The notes beneath the pieces are model-generated. The model did no database searches and was not told where the DNA came from. It saw nothing but the letters and a program-made list of their open reading frames with translations. 64,000 nt of DNA from Streptomyces sp. BV286 (GTDB taxonomy: Bacteria > Actinomycetota > Actinomycetes > Streptomycetales > Streptomycetaceae). This document shows, one piece after another, positions 25,679-35,022 of this stretch (position 1 is the stretch's first letter; each line of letters starts with the position of its first letter). The stretch lies in contig NZ_JAHRIB010000100.1 of assembly GCF_019090165.1 (NCBI RefSeq), forward strand, positions 62,001 through 126,000, in the 5' to 3' direction. The position numbers and the translations under genes were made by a program.

Positions 25679-26938
25679 TTACGCCTGATGGCCTGTGCTG
25701 AAACGGGGTTCGGCAGCACCGTTTCGATCATTTTCCGAACTTCCCTCAACCACCGCACCGCCGCCCGTAGCTGCGAGGACCCGCCCCGTGGCCAGCAGAA
25801 CGAGCAGCGCGGCACCCCCCGCGGCGCCCGGAACGGCGAAGCCCCACACCGCTCCGCCCCACTCCACGACCGGCCCCGCGAGGCCCGTTCCGACCGACGC
25901 TCCCACGGTGAACGTCGTCACCAGCCAGGAGAACGCCTCGGTGACCGTGCCCCTCGGCGCGTGCCGGTCCACGATGATGAACGCGCACGCGATGCACGGA
26001 GCCAGGAAGACACCCGCGAGAGCGACCAGCGCGGTCATCGCGACCACGTCGGGCATGAGCATCAGCGGCAGGTAACACACCGCCAGCAGGGCGACCAGCA
26101 CCCGCAGTCGCCGCTCCGGCGCGCCGGACCACTGCCGTGCCCCGTAGACCGTGCCGCCCACCAGCGCGCCGAGCCCGATCGCGGCCATCAGCCAGCCGTA
26201 CGTCACGTCACCGCCGTGGTCGTCCGCGTACGACACACCCGCGACCGTGATGGAGCCGAGCGCCATACCGACAAAAAGAAACGCGCCGAGCAGGGCGATG
26301 AGTCCGGGCGCACGCAGCGCGCCCAGCCAGTGCGCCTCGCGGGGCGCCGAACGCCACGCGCGCGAGGGCCGTGAGACGACCACAGTGAGGGCGCCCAGCA
26401 CACCGATGACGTTGAGGACGACCAGCGCGGCCTGGGCGGACCACAGGGACACGCACAGGGTCACCAGCAACGGCCCGACGGTGAACATGACCTCCTGGGC
26501 CACGGCGTCCATCGCGTACGCCGTGTGCACCTGGCCCTCCTTGTGGAGGACGACGGGCCACAGCGCCCGCAGACCGCCCTCCAGCGGCGGCGTGAAGAGT
26601 CCGGCGACCGCCACGAGGGCGTACGCGAGCGGGAGCGACTGCGTGCCGGTGAAGGCGAACACCGACATGCCCAGGGCGGACACGAGCGCGGCGGGCAGCT
26701 GGATCCGTGGCTGCCCGTAGAGGTCCACGAGACGGCCGAGCACCGGCTGCCCCACGGCGGTGGCCACGCCGTAGACCGCGGCGAGCGCCCCGGCGAGGCT
26801 GTAGGTGCCGCCTTCGGCACGGATGAACAGGACGACGGCGATGGCACCGGCCGCGCTCGGCAGCCGTCCCACCAGGGTGCCCACGAGCAGCCGTGCGGCA
26901 TGCCTCGTCCTCAGGATCTCCAGGTATCCCGCGGCCAT
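25679..26938 (-). CDS. Major facilitator superfamily transporter
   Basis: A 419-residue protein with about 12 hydrophobic segments, from the ATG at 26938 with GAGAGGGGCAGG just upstream. Motif-A-like sequence (GQPVLGRLVDLYGQPRI) follows the second helix, which marks it as an MFS exporter. It is divergent from a LacI regulator 138 bp away, whose likely operator lies between them, suggesting regulated export of a sugar or drug. Its stop is 9 nt before pafA, so pafA may be partly co-transcribed with it. Substrate not identifiable. Confidence 0.92.
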   Translation of the reverse strand: MAAGYLEILRTRHAARLLVGTLVGRLPSAAGAIAVVLFIRAEGGTYSLAGALAAVYGVATAVGQPVLGRLVDLYGQPRIQLPAALVSALGMSVFAFTGTQSLPLAYALVAVAGLFTPPLEGGLRALWPVVLHKEGQVHTAYAMDAVAQEVMFTVGPLLVTLCVSLWSAQAALVVLNVIGVLGALTVVVSRPSRAWRSAPREAHWLGALRAPGLIALLGAFLFVGMALGSITVAGVSYADDHGGDVTYGWLMAAIGLGALVGGTVYGARQWSGAPERRLRVLVALLAVCYLPLMLMPDVVAMTALVALAGVFLAPCIACAFIIVDRHAPRGTVTEAFSWLVTTFTVGASVGTGLAGPVVEWGGAVWGFAVPGAAGGAALLVLLATGRVLAATGGGAVVEGSSENDRNGAAEPRFSTGHQA

Positions 26939-27005
26939 GTCCTGCCCCTCTCGGCTCCACGATGCCCGTGAATTCCCGTCCGCGGTGTCCCGAGCGTCGG
27001 AAGTT

Positions 27006-27034
27006 GTACGTATAACCTCGTTCGTCATACGTAC
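27006..27034. promoter_or_regulatory. Inverted repeat between MFS and LacI genes, putative operator
   Basis: GTACGTAT (27006-27013) and ATACGTAC (27027-27034) form perfect 8-bp arms separated by 13 bp; each arm itself contains the palindrome TACGTA. It lies in the 138-bp divergent promoter region and is the obvious candidate binding site for the adjacent LacI protein. Confidence 0.65.
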
Positions 27035-27076
27035 CATGTGCGCTGTCCGCGAGTCCAGCAGAAAGACAGGTCGACG

Positions 27077-28093
27077 GTGGCAGCAGGCAGCTCCCGCCCC
27101 ACGAGCCGAGACGTCGCCCAGGCCGCGGGGGTGTCCCAGGCGGCCGTCTCCCTGGTGCTCGGCGACAAGTGGCGCGGACGGGTCTCCGAGCGGACGGCGG
27201 AACGCGTACGGGAAGCCGCGCGCGCACTCGGTTACCGGCCCAACCTGGCCGCCCGCAACCTCCGCCTGGGCAGCACCCGAACCGTCCTCCTGGTGGTGCC
27301 CGCCCTGACGACGGAGTTCTTCGCAGGTGTGTACACCGGCGCGGCCCGGGTGGCCGCCGAGCACGGATTCGGCGTGGTGCTCTACCCCTCCCCCGAGGGG
27401 ATCGGTCCGGCCCGGGACCCGTTCGCCTCCGCGCAGGCCGCCCTGGACGGCGTCATCGCCTCCTCCATGGCCGCCGACGCCCTCACCGCGATCCGCGGTG
27501 ACCAGCTGCCCCTGGTCATGCTCGACAGCGACCCGGCCGGCAGTACGGGCGCCGCCACCGTCAACCTCGACATCCGCGACGGCGTCCGGCAGGTCGCGGA
27601 ACACCTGCTGGCCCTGGGCCACCGCCGCTTCCTGCACCTCGCCGCGGACATCGCGTCCTGGACCTTCGATGTTCGCGCCCGCGAACTCGCCGAGCGCGTG
27701 GCCGCGGTCCCGGGCACGGACCTGCGCACGGCCGCCGCCCCGATCTCCATCGACGGCGCCCTGGCCGCCGCGGAAGCCGCCCTCTCCGCACCCGGCCCCC
27801 GCCCCACGGCTCTCGTCTGCGACGACGACAAGCTGGCCGCCGGCGCCTACAAGGCGGCCCGCAGACTGGGCCTGCGCATCCCCGAGGACCTCTCCGTCAC
27901 CGGCCTCGACGACCTGGCGCTCGCCACCGCCCTCGACCCCGAACTGACCACGGTCCGCCTGGACGCCGAACTCTTCGGCGAACGCGGCATGCGGGCCCTC
28001 CTGGCGGTCCTGGACGCCCGCGACCCCGCGGAGGGCGACATCCCCGTGGAACTGGTGGTCCGAGGCTCCACGGCCCCACCGGGCGCCCCGTAG
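27077..28093 (+). CDS. LacI-family transcriptional regulator
   Basis: A 338-residue regulator, probably from the GTG at 27077, giving the canonical N-terminal HTH TSRDVAQAAGVSQAAVSLVLGDKWRGRVSERTAERVREAARALGYRPNLAARNL. A periplasmic-binding-protein-like effector domain follows (VLLVVPALTTEFFAGVYTGAARVAAEHG through ALVCDDDKLAAGAYKAARRLGLRIPEDLSVTGLDD). Effector unknown. Likely represses the divergent MFS gene and itself through the 27006-27034 repeat. Confidence 0.93.
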   Translation: MAAGSSRPTSRDVAQAAGVSQAAVSLVLGDKWRGRVSERTAERVREAARALGYRPNLAARNLRLGSTRTVLLVVPALTTEFFAGVYTGAARVAAEHGFGVVLYPSPEGIGPARDPFASAQAALDGVIASSMAADALTAIRGDQLPLVMLDSDPAGSTGAATVNLDIRDGVRQVAEHLLALGHRRFLHLAADIASWTFDVRARELAERVAAVPGTDLRTAAAPISIDGALAAAEAALSAPGPRPTALVCDDDKLAAGAYKAARRLGLRIPEDLSVTGLDDLALATALDPELTTVRLDAELFGERGMRALLAVLDARDPAEGDIPVELVVRGSTAPPGAP

Positions 28094-28247
28094 GACCCAC
28101 GGAGCCGCAGGAGCGCCCCGCGCCACGACCTGCACGGGACCAACTCGGCCGTCCACCCCCCTGCAGGAGGCGGGGCGAGCCGCGCGACCAGCCCTCACAC
28201 GGCCGGCGGACAGCCCTCGGCCCGCTGTCACCGGGCCCCGGAACCCC

Positions 28248-28280
28248 GTGTGCCCCGGCCTTGAGAAGGCCGGGGCACAC
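28248..28280. terminator. Bidirectional terminator between lacI and prcA
   Basis: GTGTGCCCCGGCCTT and AAGGCCGGGGCACAC form a perfect 15-bp stem with a 3-base loop (GAG), between the ends of two convergent genes. The stretch from 28094 to 28247 holds nothing else I can identify. Confidence 0.85.
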
Positions 28281-28303
28281 CGAGGTCGACTACGTCGAGG
28301 AGG

Positions 28304-29050
28304 TCACTCCTCGCCTTCGGGGTCCTCGGCCTCCGCCGCGGTGGACGCCCCGCCCTCCTCCAGCAACCGGCCGAGCTGCCGGCCGACGATCCGCTTGAAC
28401 TTGCGCTGCTGCGGACGCGTCCGGTCCAGCACCGCGACCTCCAGCCGCTCCGCGGGAATCTCCCGCTCACTGCCGTTCGTGTCGCGGGACAGCGCCTGGA
28501 CGGCCAGCTTGAGCGCCTCGGCGAGCGACATCCCGTCCTGGTGGCGCTGGTCGAGATACGTGCTGATCTGCTCGGCGTTGCCACCGACGGCGACCGAGCC
28601 GTGCTCGTCCACGATCGACCCGTCGTGCGGAAGCCGGTAGATCTGGTCGCCGTCAGGGGTCTCCCCCACCTCGGCGACGACCAGCTCCACCTCGTACGGC
28701 TTCTCGGCCGCGGACGAGAAGATCGTGCCGAGCGTCTGGGCGTAGACGTTGGCGAGACCACGTGCGGTCACGTCGTCACGGTCGTAGGTGTAACCCCGGA
28801 GGTCGGCGTAGCGCACACCGCCGATCCGGAGGTTCTCGTACTCGTTGTACTTGCCGGCGGCGGCGAAGCCGATCCGGTCGTAGATCTCGCTGAACTTGTG
28901 CAGCGCTCGGGACGGGTTCTCGCCGACGAACACGATGCCGTCGGCGAACTGCAGCACGACCAGGCTGCGACCACGGGCGATGCCCTTGCGGGCGTACTCC
29001 GCCCGGTCGGCCATGGCCTGCTGGGGTGAGACATAGAACGGCGTCGACAC
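28304..29050 (-). CDS. prcA: 20S proteasome alpha subunit
   Basis: A 248-residue alpha-type subunit from the GTG at 29050. The N-terminus [34 protein letters not shown] is the actinobacterial alpha signature, with helix H0 gating residues; no catalytic Thr is present, as expected. The C-terminal 15 residues are acidic (AEDPEGEE). Alpha rings gate the core and dock the ARC ATPase. It follows prcB by 57 nt. Confidence 0.97.
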   Translation of the reverse strand: MSTPFYVSPQQAMADRAEYARKGIARGRSLVVLQFADGIVFVGENPSRALHKFSEIYDRIGFAAAGKYNEYENLRIGGVRYADLRGYTYDRDDVTARGLANVYAQTLGTIFSSAAEKPYEVELVVAEVGETPDGDQIYRLPHDGSIVDEHGSVAVGGNAEQISTYLDQRHQDGMSLAEALKLAVQALSRDTNGSEREIPAERLEVAVLDRTRPQQRKFKRIVGRQLGRLLEEGGASTAAEAEDPEGEE

Positions 29051-29107
29051 CGGCTATCCGTCCCTTTCTGTGGAAGTCACTGGATCACCTTGAAATGCGG
29101 GCCGCCG

Positions 29108-29953
29108 TCAGAGCAGCGCGGCGCGCGGACCGTCGGGCTGCTCCAGGCGCCGCTCCAGGATCGCGCGGGCGATCTCGGAGGACTCCTCGTCGGTGAGGCG
29201 GCGGAAGCCGTCCTCGGTGATCACGGTGACGATCGGGTAGATCCGGCGCGCGACATCGGGACCACCGGTCGCCGAGTCGTCGTCGGCCGCGTCGTACAGC
29301 GCCTGTACGACGAGCGTCGTGGCCTGCTCTTCGGTCAGGTCCTTGGCGTAGAGCTTCTTCATGGCGCCGCGGGCGAAGATCGAGCCGGAGCCCGTCGCCG
29401 CGTAGCCGTTCTCCTCGGAGCGGCCGCCCGTCACGTCGTAGGAGAAGATGCGGCCCTTCTCCCGGTCCACGTCGTACCCCGCGAAGAGCGGGACCACGGC
29501 CAGGCCCTGCATGGCCATGCCGAGGTTGGAGCGGATCATGGTGGACAGGCGGTTCGCCTTGCCCTCCAGGGAGAGCGTGTCGCCCTCCACCTTCTCGAAG
29601 TGCTCCAGCTCCAGCTGGAACAGCTTCACCATCTCGACGGCCAGACCGGCCGTACCGGCGATACCCACCGCCGAGTACTCGTCGGCCGGGAAGACCTTCT
29701 CGATGTCTCGCTGGGCGATCATGTTGCCCATGGTGGCTCGCCGGTCACCGGCGAGCACGACGCCGCCGGCGAAGGTGACGGCCACGATCGTCGTCCCGTG
29801 CGGCGCCTCGATGACACCCTTCATGGGGGGCAGCTGCCGGTTGCCCGGAAGGATGTCCGGCTGATGCTCGGTCAGGAAGTCCATGAAGGACGACGACCCG
29901 GGCGTCAGGAAGGCAGCTGGTAGACGCCCGGTGCTACGAGTGTTGGCTTCCAC
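29108..29953 (-). CDS. prcB: 20S proteasome beta subunit (catalytic)
   Basis: A 281-residue precursor from a GTG at 29953 with GGAAGG six bases upstream. Residues 1-53 form the propeptide; autocleavage before Thr54 ([11 protein letters not shown]) exposes the N-terminal nucleophile. Conserved catalytic partners are visible (GDRRATMGN region and the later [13 protein letters not shown]). The first 49 nt overlap the 3' end of the endonuclease VII-like gene, so its translation may be coupled to that gene. Confidence 0.97.
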   Translation of the reverse strand: MEANTRSTGRLPAAFLTPGSSSFMDFLTEHQPDILPGNRQLPPMKGVIEAPHGTTIVAVTFAGGVVLAGDRRATMGNMIAQRDIEKVFPADEYSAVGIAGTAGLAVEMVKLFQLELEHFEKVEGDTLSLEGKANRLSTMIRSNLGMAMQGLAVVPLFAGYDVDREKGRIFSYDVTGGRSEENGYAATGSGSIFARGAMKKLYAKDLTEEQATTLVVQALYDAADDDSATGGPDVARRIYPIVTVITEDGFRRLTDEESSEIARAILERRLEQPDGPRAALL

Positions 29954-30477
29954 GCGTTTCCTTCCAGGTAGTCGGCAGCTCGGTACACAACGTCGGGGTC
30001 ATCCCTCAACAGGCCGAGGCCGGAATTGCAGTTGAAGCACAGTACGCCACGGACCCTACCCGTCTTGTGGCAGTGATCCACCTGAACAGCCGGGGCCTTT
30101 GGACGGATCACGCAGAGCCCCTTTTGAGAGGCGATCATCTCGTCACGTCCGGCTTCGGTGAGTCCGCAGTCGCGCTTTGGACGATCGGCGCGATCTCTGA
30201 CTGAACGGCACGCTCTGCAACGCGATGCCAACGCACCCGTGGCCGAGGATCTCCGATGCCGCTCCGAGTGCGGCTTACTCTCGCCACACCCTTGACAGTG
30301 CTTGGAGCCCTCCGGAACAGCCCCACGAGCGGGCAGCGCCCTGCCCAGCGCCTGCTGCCGCTTCCGGTCGGACCCGGCAGCGCGATCACGGCACCGGTGC
30401 TGCAAGCCGTCGAGATTGGTGCGAGGCGCGAAGGCTGCGTCCGGCTTGGTCTCGCCGCACCGAACGCACCACTTCAC
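29905..30477 (-). CDS. Endonuclease VII-like HNH protein embedded in the proteasome operon, partly degenerate zinc sites
   Basis: About 190 residues from the GTG at 30477; a TTG at 30495 is an alternative start. The C-terminal half matches phage-type recombination endonuclease [45 protein letters not shown]. The N-terminal half has a repeated CxxC module ([20 protein letters not shown] with CRAC). Two expected cysteines are Arg here: CRDR instead of CxxC at about residue 31, and CVIR in the nuclease core. The DHCH catalytic motif remains. The gene lies between pup and prcB and overlaps prcB by 49 nt. Role in the proteasome operon unknown. Confidence 0.8.
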   Translation of the reverse strand: MKWCVRCGETKPDAAFAPRTNLDGLQHRCRDRAAGSDRKRQQALGRALPARGAVPEGSKHCQGCGESKPHSERHRRSSATGALASRCRACRSVRDRADRPKRDCGLTEAGRDEMIASQKGLCVIRPKAPAVQVDHCHKTGRVRGVLCFNCNSGLGLLRDDPDVVYRAADYLEGNAWKPTLVAPGVYQLPS

Positions 30478-30526
30478 ACCTTCTTCACTTGCCAACCCTC
30501 GCCCTTTGGCGCCTTCGGTTCGAAGG

Positions 30527-30742
30527 TTATTCGCCGCCTTTTTGAACGAAACTCCGAACGAAGTCCTCGGCGTTCTCTTCGAGCACATCATCGATCTCGT
30601 CCAGGACCGAGTCGACATCGTCGCTCAGCTTCTCCTGGCGCTCCTTGAGGTCTTCGGATGCCTGCGCCTCGGGCGCCTCCTCGACCTCCTCGGTGTTGCG
30701 CGTCGCCTTCTGCTGTCCGCCGCCGGTGTCCTTGGTCGCCAT
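30527..30742 (-). CDS. pup: Prokaryotic ubiquitin-like protein Pup
   Basis: A 71-residue, disordered acidic protein from the ATG at 30742. The C-terminal half (LSDDVDSVLDEIDDVLEENA) binds the ARC coiled coils, and the protein ends FVQKGGE. The terminal codon is GAA followed by TAA, so the final residue is Glu rather than the Gln of mycobacterial Pup; ligation by PafA should not need prior deamidation by Dop. It is downstream of dop by 155 nt and 49 nt before the endonuclease-like gene. Confidence 0.97.
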   Translation of the reverse strand: MATKDTGGGQQKATRNTEEVEEAPEAQASEDLKERQEKLSDDVDSVLDEIDDVLEENAEDFVRSFVQKGGE

Positions 30743-30821
30743 AACCCTCACCCCGCTCGGTTCGACGTTCTTGATCAGACCCTACAAGCAGGGTCCGACA
30801 TCGGCCCCGCAGTTCCTACAA

Positions 30822-30853
30822 CGTCCGGGAACCACCTCGATGATTCCCGGACG
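30822..30853. promoter_or_regulatory. Hairpin in the dop-pup intergenic region
   Basis: CGTCCGGGAA and TTCCCGGACG pair perfectly over 10 bp with a 12-base loop. It lies between the dop stop and pup start on the minus strand. It could be an attenuator or a processing/stability element that lets pup mRNA accumulate above dop. No U-tract follows, so it is not a textbook terminator. Confidence 0.5.
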
Positions 30854-30897
30854 GTGGCCTTTCCACCCTGTCGGGCGCGATCGGTCCGGTGGCCGTT

Positions 30898-32409
30898 TCA
30901 GTGCCCGGAAAGCACCCTGACCAGGTCTTCTGCCGTTCGACAGCGGTCGAGGAGCTCCTTGACGTGATTACGCGTTCCGCGAAGCGGCTCCAGGGTTGGA
31001 ACGCGCTGGAGCGAGTCCCGGCCCGGCAGATCGAAGATCACCGAGTCCCAGGAGGCCGCCGCGACGTCGTCCGCGTACTGCTCCAGGCACCGCCCGCGGA
31101 AGTACGCGCGGGTGTCCTCCGGAGGCGCCGTCTCGGCCCGCTCCACGTCGGTCTCGTCCAGCAGCCGCTTGATCCGGCCGCGGGCCGCCAGGCGGTTGTA
31201 GAGGCCCTTGTCGGGGCGTACGTCGGCGTACTGGAGGTCGACCAGGTGCAGCCGGGCGGCGTCCCAGTCGAGGCTGTCACGGCGCCGGTAGCCCTCCATG
31301 AGCTCCCGCTTGGCCACCCAGTCCAGTTCGCCGGCCAGGCTCATCGGGTCGGTCTCCAGGCGGCCCAGGACGTCCTCCCAGCGTGCCAGGACGTCCTTGG
31401 TCTGGTCGTCCGCGTCGGCGCCGAACCGCTCCTCGACGTACTTGCGCGCCAGTTCGAAGTACTCCATCTGCAACTGGACCGCGGTGAGTGTGCGGCCGCT
31501 GCGGAGCGTGATCAGGCGCTTGAGGGTCGGGTCGTGCGAGACCTGGTGCAGGGTGCGCACCGGCTGGTCGACGGCGAGGTCCACGGCGATGAAGCCGTCC
31601 TCGATCATCGACAGGACGAGGGCGGTCGTGCCGAGCTTCAGGTAGGTCGAGATCTCCGAGAGGTTGGCGTCGCCGATGATCACGTGCAGGCGGCGGTACT
31701 TCTCGGCGTCCGAGTGCGGCTCGTCACGCGTGTTGATGATGGGGCGCTTCAGGGTGGTCTCGAGGCCCACCTCGACCTCGAAGTAGTCGGCTCGCTGGCT
31801 CAGCTGGAAGCCGTGCTCGTGCCCGTCCTGACCGATGCCGACACGGCCGGCTCCGGTGACGACCTGGCGCGAGACGAAGAACGGGGTGAGGTGGCGCACG
31901 ATGTCCGAGAAGGGGGTCTCCCGCTTCATCAGGTAGTTCTCGTGCGTGCCGTACGAGGCGCCCTTGTTGTCGGTGTTGTTCTTGTAGAGGTGGATCGGCT
32001 GGGCTCCGGGGAGCTGGGCCGCGCGCTCCGCGGCCTCCGCCATGATGCGTTCACCGGCCTTGTCCCACAGGACGGCGTCCAGTGGGTTGGTCACCTCCGG
32101 GGAGCTGTACTCCGGGTGTGCGTGGTCCACGTACAGCCGTGCCCCGTTGGTGAGGATGACGTTGGCCAGGCCGATGTCCTCGTCGGTGAGCTGACTGGAG
32201 TCGGCGGCCTCGCGGGCGAGGTCGAAGCCCCGCGCGTCCCGCAGCGGGTTCTCCTCCTCGAAGTCCCAGCGGGCCCGCCGGGCCCGGTGCATCGCCGCCG
32301 CGTAGGCGTTGACGATCTGGGACGAGGTGAGCATGGCATTGGCGTTGGGGTGGCCGGGGACGGAGATCCCGTACTCCGTCTCGATGCCCATTACTCGCCG
32401 TACGGTCAT
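30898..32409 (-). CDS. dop: Depupylase/deamidase of Pup
   Basis: A 503-residue homologue of PafA, ATG at 32409 with AAGGAGGG upstream. It opens [16 protein letters not shown] and shares the [17 protein letters not shown] and [13 protein letters not shown] blocks with PafA. The Dop-specific loop region around [30 protein letters not shown] distinguishes it. Because Pup already ends in Glu here, the main reaction should be removal of Pup from substrates rather than deamidation. First gene of a likely dop-pup-nuclease-prcB-prcA operon, separated from arc by a terminator. Confidence 0.96.
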   Translation of the reverse strand: MTVRRVMGIETEYGISVPGHPNANAMLTSSQIVNAYAAAMHRARRARWDFEEENPLRDARGFDLAREAADSSQLTDEDIGLANVILTNGARLYVDHAHPEYSSPEVTNPLDAVLWDKAGERIMAEAAERAAQLPGAQPIHLYKNNTDNKGASYGTHENYLMKRETPFSDIVRHLTPFFVSRQVVTGAGRVGIGQDGHEHGFQLSQRADYFEVEVGLETTLKRPIINTRDEPHSDAEKYRRLHVIIGDANLSEISTYLKLGTTALVLSMIEDGFIAVDLAVDQPVRTLHQVSHDPTLKRLITLRSGRTLTAVQLQMEYFELARKYVEERFGADADDQTKDVLARWEDVLGRLETDPMSLAGELDWVAKRELMEGYRRRDSLDWDAARLHLVDLQYADVRPDKGLYNRLAARGRIKRLLDETDVERAETAPPEDTRAYFRGRCLEQYADDVAAASWDSVIFDLPGRDSLQRVPTLEPLRGTRNHVKELLDRCRTAEDLVRVLSGH

Positions 32410-32599
32410 GCGGCCCTCCTTGCCCGGCGGCGTCCTCGGTCGGGGACGCCGCTCAAGTACCGCTGGCGCTCCGGTGCGTGTGCGGTGCCCGTCCCCGCAC
32501 TGCGCGACTCGGCGGTACCGAAGAGCCTAGAGCGCCTTTGCGCTGGTGGGGAGATCATTTGCGTCATTGCTCGCTCCAGCTGTGCCCTGGAAAACAGTC

Positions 32600-32632
32600 G
32601 GCTGCGGGTACCCAGTGAGGGCACCCGCAGCC
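32600..32632 (-). terminator. Terminator after arc
   Basis: GGCTGCGGGT (32600-32609) and ACCCGCAGCC (32623-32632) form a 10-bp stem, with three more G-C pairs inside. On the minus strand it is followed by GACTGTTTTCC, a short U-tract. It begins 10 nt after the arc stop, so dop needs its own promoter within 32410-32600. Confidence 0.85.
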
Positions 32633-32642
32633 ACCCTGTCTT

Positions 32643-34409
32643 TTACAGGTACTGACCGGTGTTCGCCACCGTGTCGATGGAGCGTCCGGTGTCCGCGCCC
32701 TGCTTTCCGGTGATGAGCGTGCGGATGTAGACGATCCGTTCGCCCTTCTTGCCGGAGATCCGGGCCCAGTCGTCCGGGTTGGTGGTGTTGGGAAGGTCCT
32801 CGTTCTCCTTGAACTCGTCCACGCAGGCCTGGAGCAGGTGGGAGACCCTCAGACCCTTCTGGTTGTGCTCGAGGAAGTCCTTGATGGCCATCTTCTTGGC
32901 GCGTCCGACGATGTTCTCGATCATGGCGCCGGAGTTGAAGTCCTTGAAGTACAGGACTTCCTTGTCGCCGTTGGCGTACGTGACCTCGAGGAAGCGGTTC
33001 TCCTCGGACTCGGTGTACATGTGCTCGACGGCGGACTGGATCATGCTGGTGACCGTGGTGGACCTGCTGCCGCCGTGCTCGCCGAGGTCGTCGGAGTGCA
33101 GCGGGAGGCGCTCGGTGAGGTACTTCCCGAAGATGTCCTTCGCGGCTTCGGCGTCCGGGCGCTCGATCTTGATCTTCACGTCGAGTCGTCCGGGGCGCAG
33201 GATGGCGGGGTCGATCATGTCCTCGCGGTTCGAGGCGCCGATCACCACCACGTTCTGCAGGCCTTCCACGCCGTCGATCTCGGCGAGCAGCTGGGGGACG
33301 ATGGTGTTCTCCACGTCCGAGCTGACGCCGGATCCGCGGGTGCGGAAGAGGGACTCCATCTCGTCGAAGAAGACGATGACGGGGGTGCCCTCGCTGGCCT
33401 TCTCACGAGCACGCTGGAAGACGAGGCGGATCTGCCGCTCGGTCTCGCCGACGTACTTGTTGAGGAGCTCGGGGCCCTTGATGTTGAGGAAGAAACTCTT
33501 GCCCTGGGCCTGGCCGGTGACCTCGGCGACCTTCTTGGCCAGCGAGTTGGCGACGGCCTTGGCGATGAGCGTCTTGCCGCATCCGGGGGGCCCGTACAGC
33601 AGGACGCCCTTGGGCGGCCGCAGTTCGTGCTCCTTGAACAGGTCGGGGTAGAGGTACGGGAGCTCGACCGCGTCGCGGATCATCTCGATCTGGCCGCCCA
33701 GACCGCCGATCTGCTCGTAGCCGATGTCGGGGACCTCTTCGAGGACGAGCTCCTCGACCTCGCTCTTGGGGACGACTTCGTAGACGTATCCGGAGCGCGG
33801 TTCGAGCAGGAGGGCGTCGCCGGGGCGGATGACCACGTCGAGCAGTGGCTCGGCGAGCCGGACCACCCGCTCCTCGTCGGTGTGTCCCTGTACGAGTGCG
33901 CGCTCGCCGTCCTCGAGGATCTCCTTGAGGGTGACGATGTCGCCGACGCTCTCGTACTCCATGGCCTCGACCACGTTGAGAGCTTCGTTGAGCATCACTT
34001 CCTGGCCACGCCGGAGCTCTTCGAGCTCGACGCTGGGGCTGACGTTCACCCGGAGCTTGCGGCCCCCGGTGAAGATGTCGGCCGTGCCGTCCTCGTTCGC
34101 CTCGAGGAAGACCCCGAATCCGGCCGGCGGCTGTGCGAGCCGGTCGACCTCCTCCTTGAGTGCCACGATCTGGTCGCGGGCCTCTCGGAGGGTGCCCGCG
34201 AGCCGCTCGTTCTGTGCGGACACACCGGCCAGGTTGGTCTGCAGCTCGACGATCCGCTCTTCGAGAATCCTCGTGTGTCGCGGAGAGTCGGCGAGCTTGC
34301 GCCGCAGGACGGCGATCTCCTGCTCAAGGTAGGCAATCTGCCCGGACGGGTCGTCGGACCCTCGTCCCGGGCGGTTGCCGCGGTTCATGTCGTCGTCGTG
34401 GGCTGCCAC
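32643..34409 (-). CDS. arc: Proteasome-associated AAA+ ATPase (ARC/Mpa)
   Basis: A 588-residue AAA+ protein from the GTG at 34409, with GGAGGTGAGG upstream. An N-terminal coiled coil (residues about 25-90, [15 protein letters not shown]) receives Pup, then OB domains, then the AAA module: Walker A GPPGCGKT (273-280), Walker [13 protein letters not shown], arginine-finger region [15 protein letters not shown]. The C-terminus ends GQYL, with the penultimate Tyr needed to dock on the 20S alpha ring. It forms a hexamer that unfolds pupylated proteins into the proteasome. Confidence 0.97.
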   Translation of the reverse strand: MAAHDDDMNRGNRPGRGSDDPSGQIAYLEQEIAVLRRKLADSPRHTRILEERIVELQTNLAGVSAQNERLAGTLREARDQIVALKEEVDRLAQPPAGFGVFLEANEDGTADIFTGGRKLRVNVSPSVELEELRRGQEVMLNEALNVVEAMEYESVGDIVTLKEILEDGERALVQGHTDEERVVRLAEPLLDVVIRPGDALLLEPRSGYVYEVVPKSEVEELVLEEVPDIGYEQIGGLGGQIEMIRDAVELPYLYPDLFKEHELRPPKGVLLYGPPGCGKTLIAKAVANSLAKKVAEVTGQAQGKSFFLNIKGPELLNKYVGETERQIRLVFQRAREKASEGTPVIVFFDEMESLFRTRGSGVSSDVENTIVPQLLAEIDGVEGLQNVVVIGASNREDMIDPAILRPGRLDVKIKIERPDAEAAKDIFGKYLTERLPLHSDDLGEHGGSRSTTVTSMIQSAVEHMYTESEENRFLEVTYANGDKEVLYFKDFNSGAMIENIVGRAKKMAIKDFLEHNQKGLRVSHLLQACVDEFKENEDLPNTTNPDDWARISGKKGERIVYIRTLITGKQGADTGRSIDTVANTGQYL

Positions 34410-34667
34410 GGTCCTCACCTCCTCCAAGGGGAGCTGGACGCTTCCAGACCCTACCTGGGTGGGTGTCGATTGAAACCCCTAGATCAAAAGACGGTCGGGG
34501 TGTGTCCGATCTTCACCCTTGCGCTCTCCCTCACGCCAGTGGAATACCCACCCAACACGACGCGGAAGCCGACGGAGGTAGGGTCGAAGTGTTCAACACC
34601 CGTCAGAGCTGGCCCGATTCCTCCGTGTTCGGGACGCTCGGCACAGGAAACGGCAGGAGAAACGACC

Positions 34668-34967
34668 GTGCAGCAGGAGGCCGCAGTCGACAGCGAGGCG
34701 CTCGAGGTCTGGATCGACCAGGACCTGTGCACCGGCGACGGGATCTGCGTGCAGTACGCGCCCGAGGTCTTCGAGCTGGACATCGACGGTCTGGCCTACG
34801 TGAAGGGCTCGGAGGACGAGCTGCTGCAGGCCCCGGGCGCGACAACGCCCGTACCCCTGACGCTTCTGCGTGACGTCGCCGACTCCGCGAAGGAGTGCCC
34901 GGGCGACTGCATCCACGTCCGCCGTGTCTCGGACAACGTCGAGGTCTACGGCCCGGACGCGGGGTGA
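34668..34967 (+). CDS. Small ferredoxin ([3Fe-4S]/[4Fe-4S] type)
   Basis: A 99-residue acidic ferredoxin from a GTG at 34668, AGGAG eight bases upstream. The cluster ligands are visible: LCTGDGICVQYAPEVFEL and later ECPGDCIHV. It resembles the single-cluster ferredoxins that serve P450s in actinobacteria, but is longer by a linker insertion (ELLQAPGATTPVPLTLL). Divergent from arc, with 258 bp between the starts; no P450 is adjacent, the nearest being cvnE 31 kb away. Confidence 0.93.
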   Translation: MQQEAAVDSEALEVWIDQDLCTGDGICVQYAPEVFELDIDGLAYVKGSEDELLQAPGATTPVPLTLLRDVADSAKECPGDCIHVRRVSDNVEVYGPDAG

Positions 34968-34971
34968 CTCT

Positions 34972-35020
34972 GCGGGCACCCCGCGTCACGGGATGCCCGC
35001 TTCCTGCCGCTTGTCTTTTT
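34972..35020 (+). terminator. Terminator after the ferredoxin gene
   Basis: GCGGGCA (34972-34978) pairs with TGCCCGC (34994-35000), with an inner CCCG/CGGG stem; a run of six T follows at about 35014-35020. It sits immediately after the ferredoxin stop codon. Confidence 0.75.
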
Positions 35021-35022
35021 TG

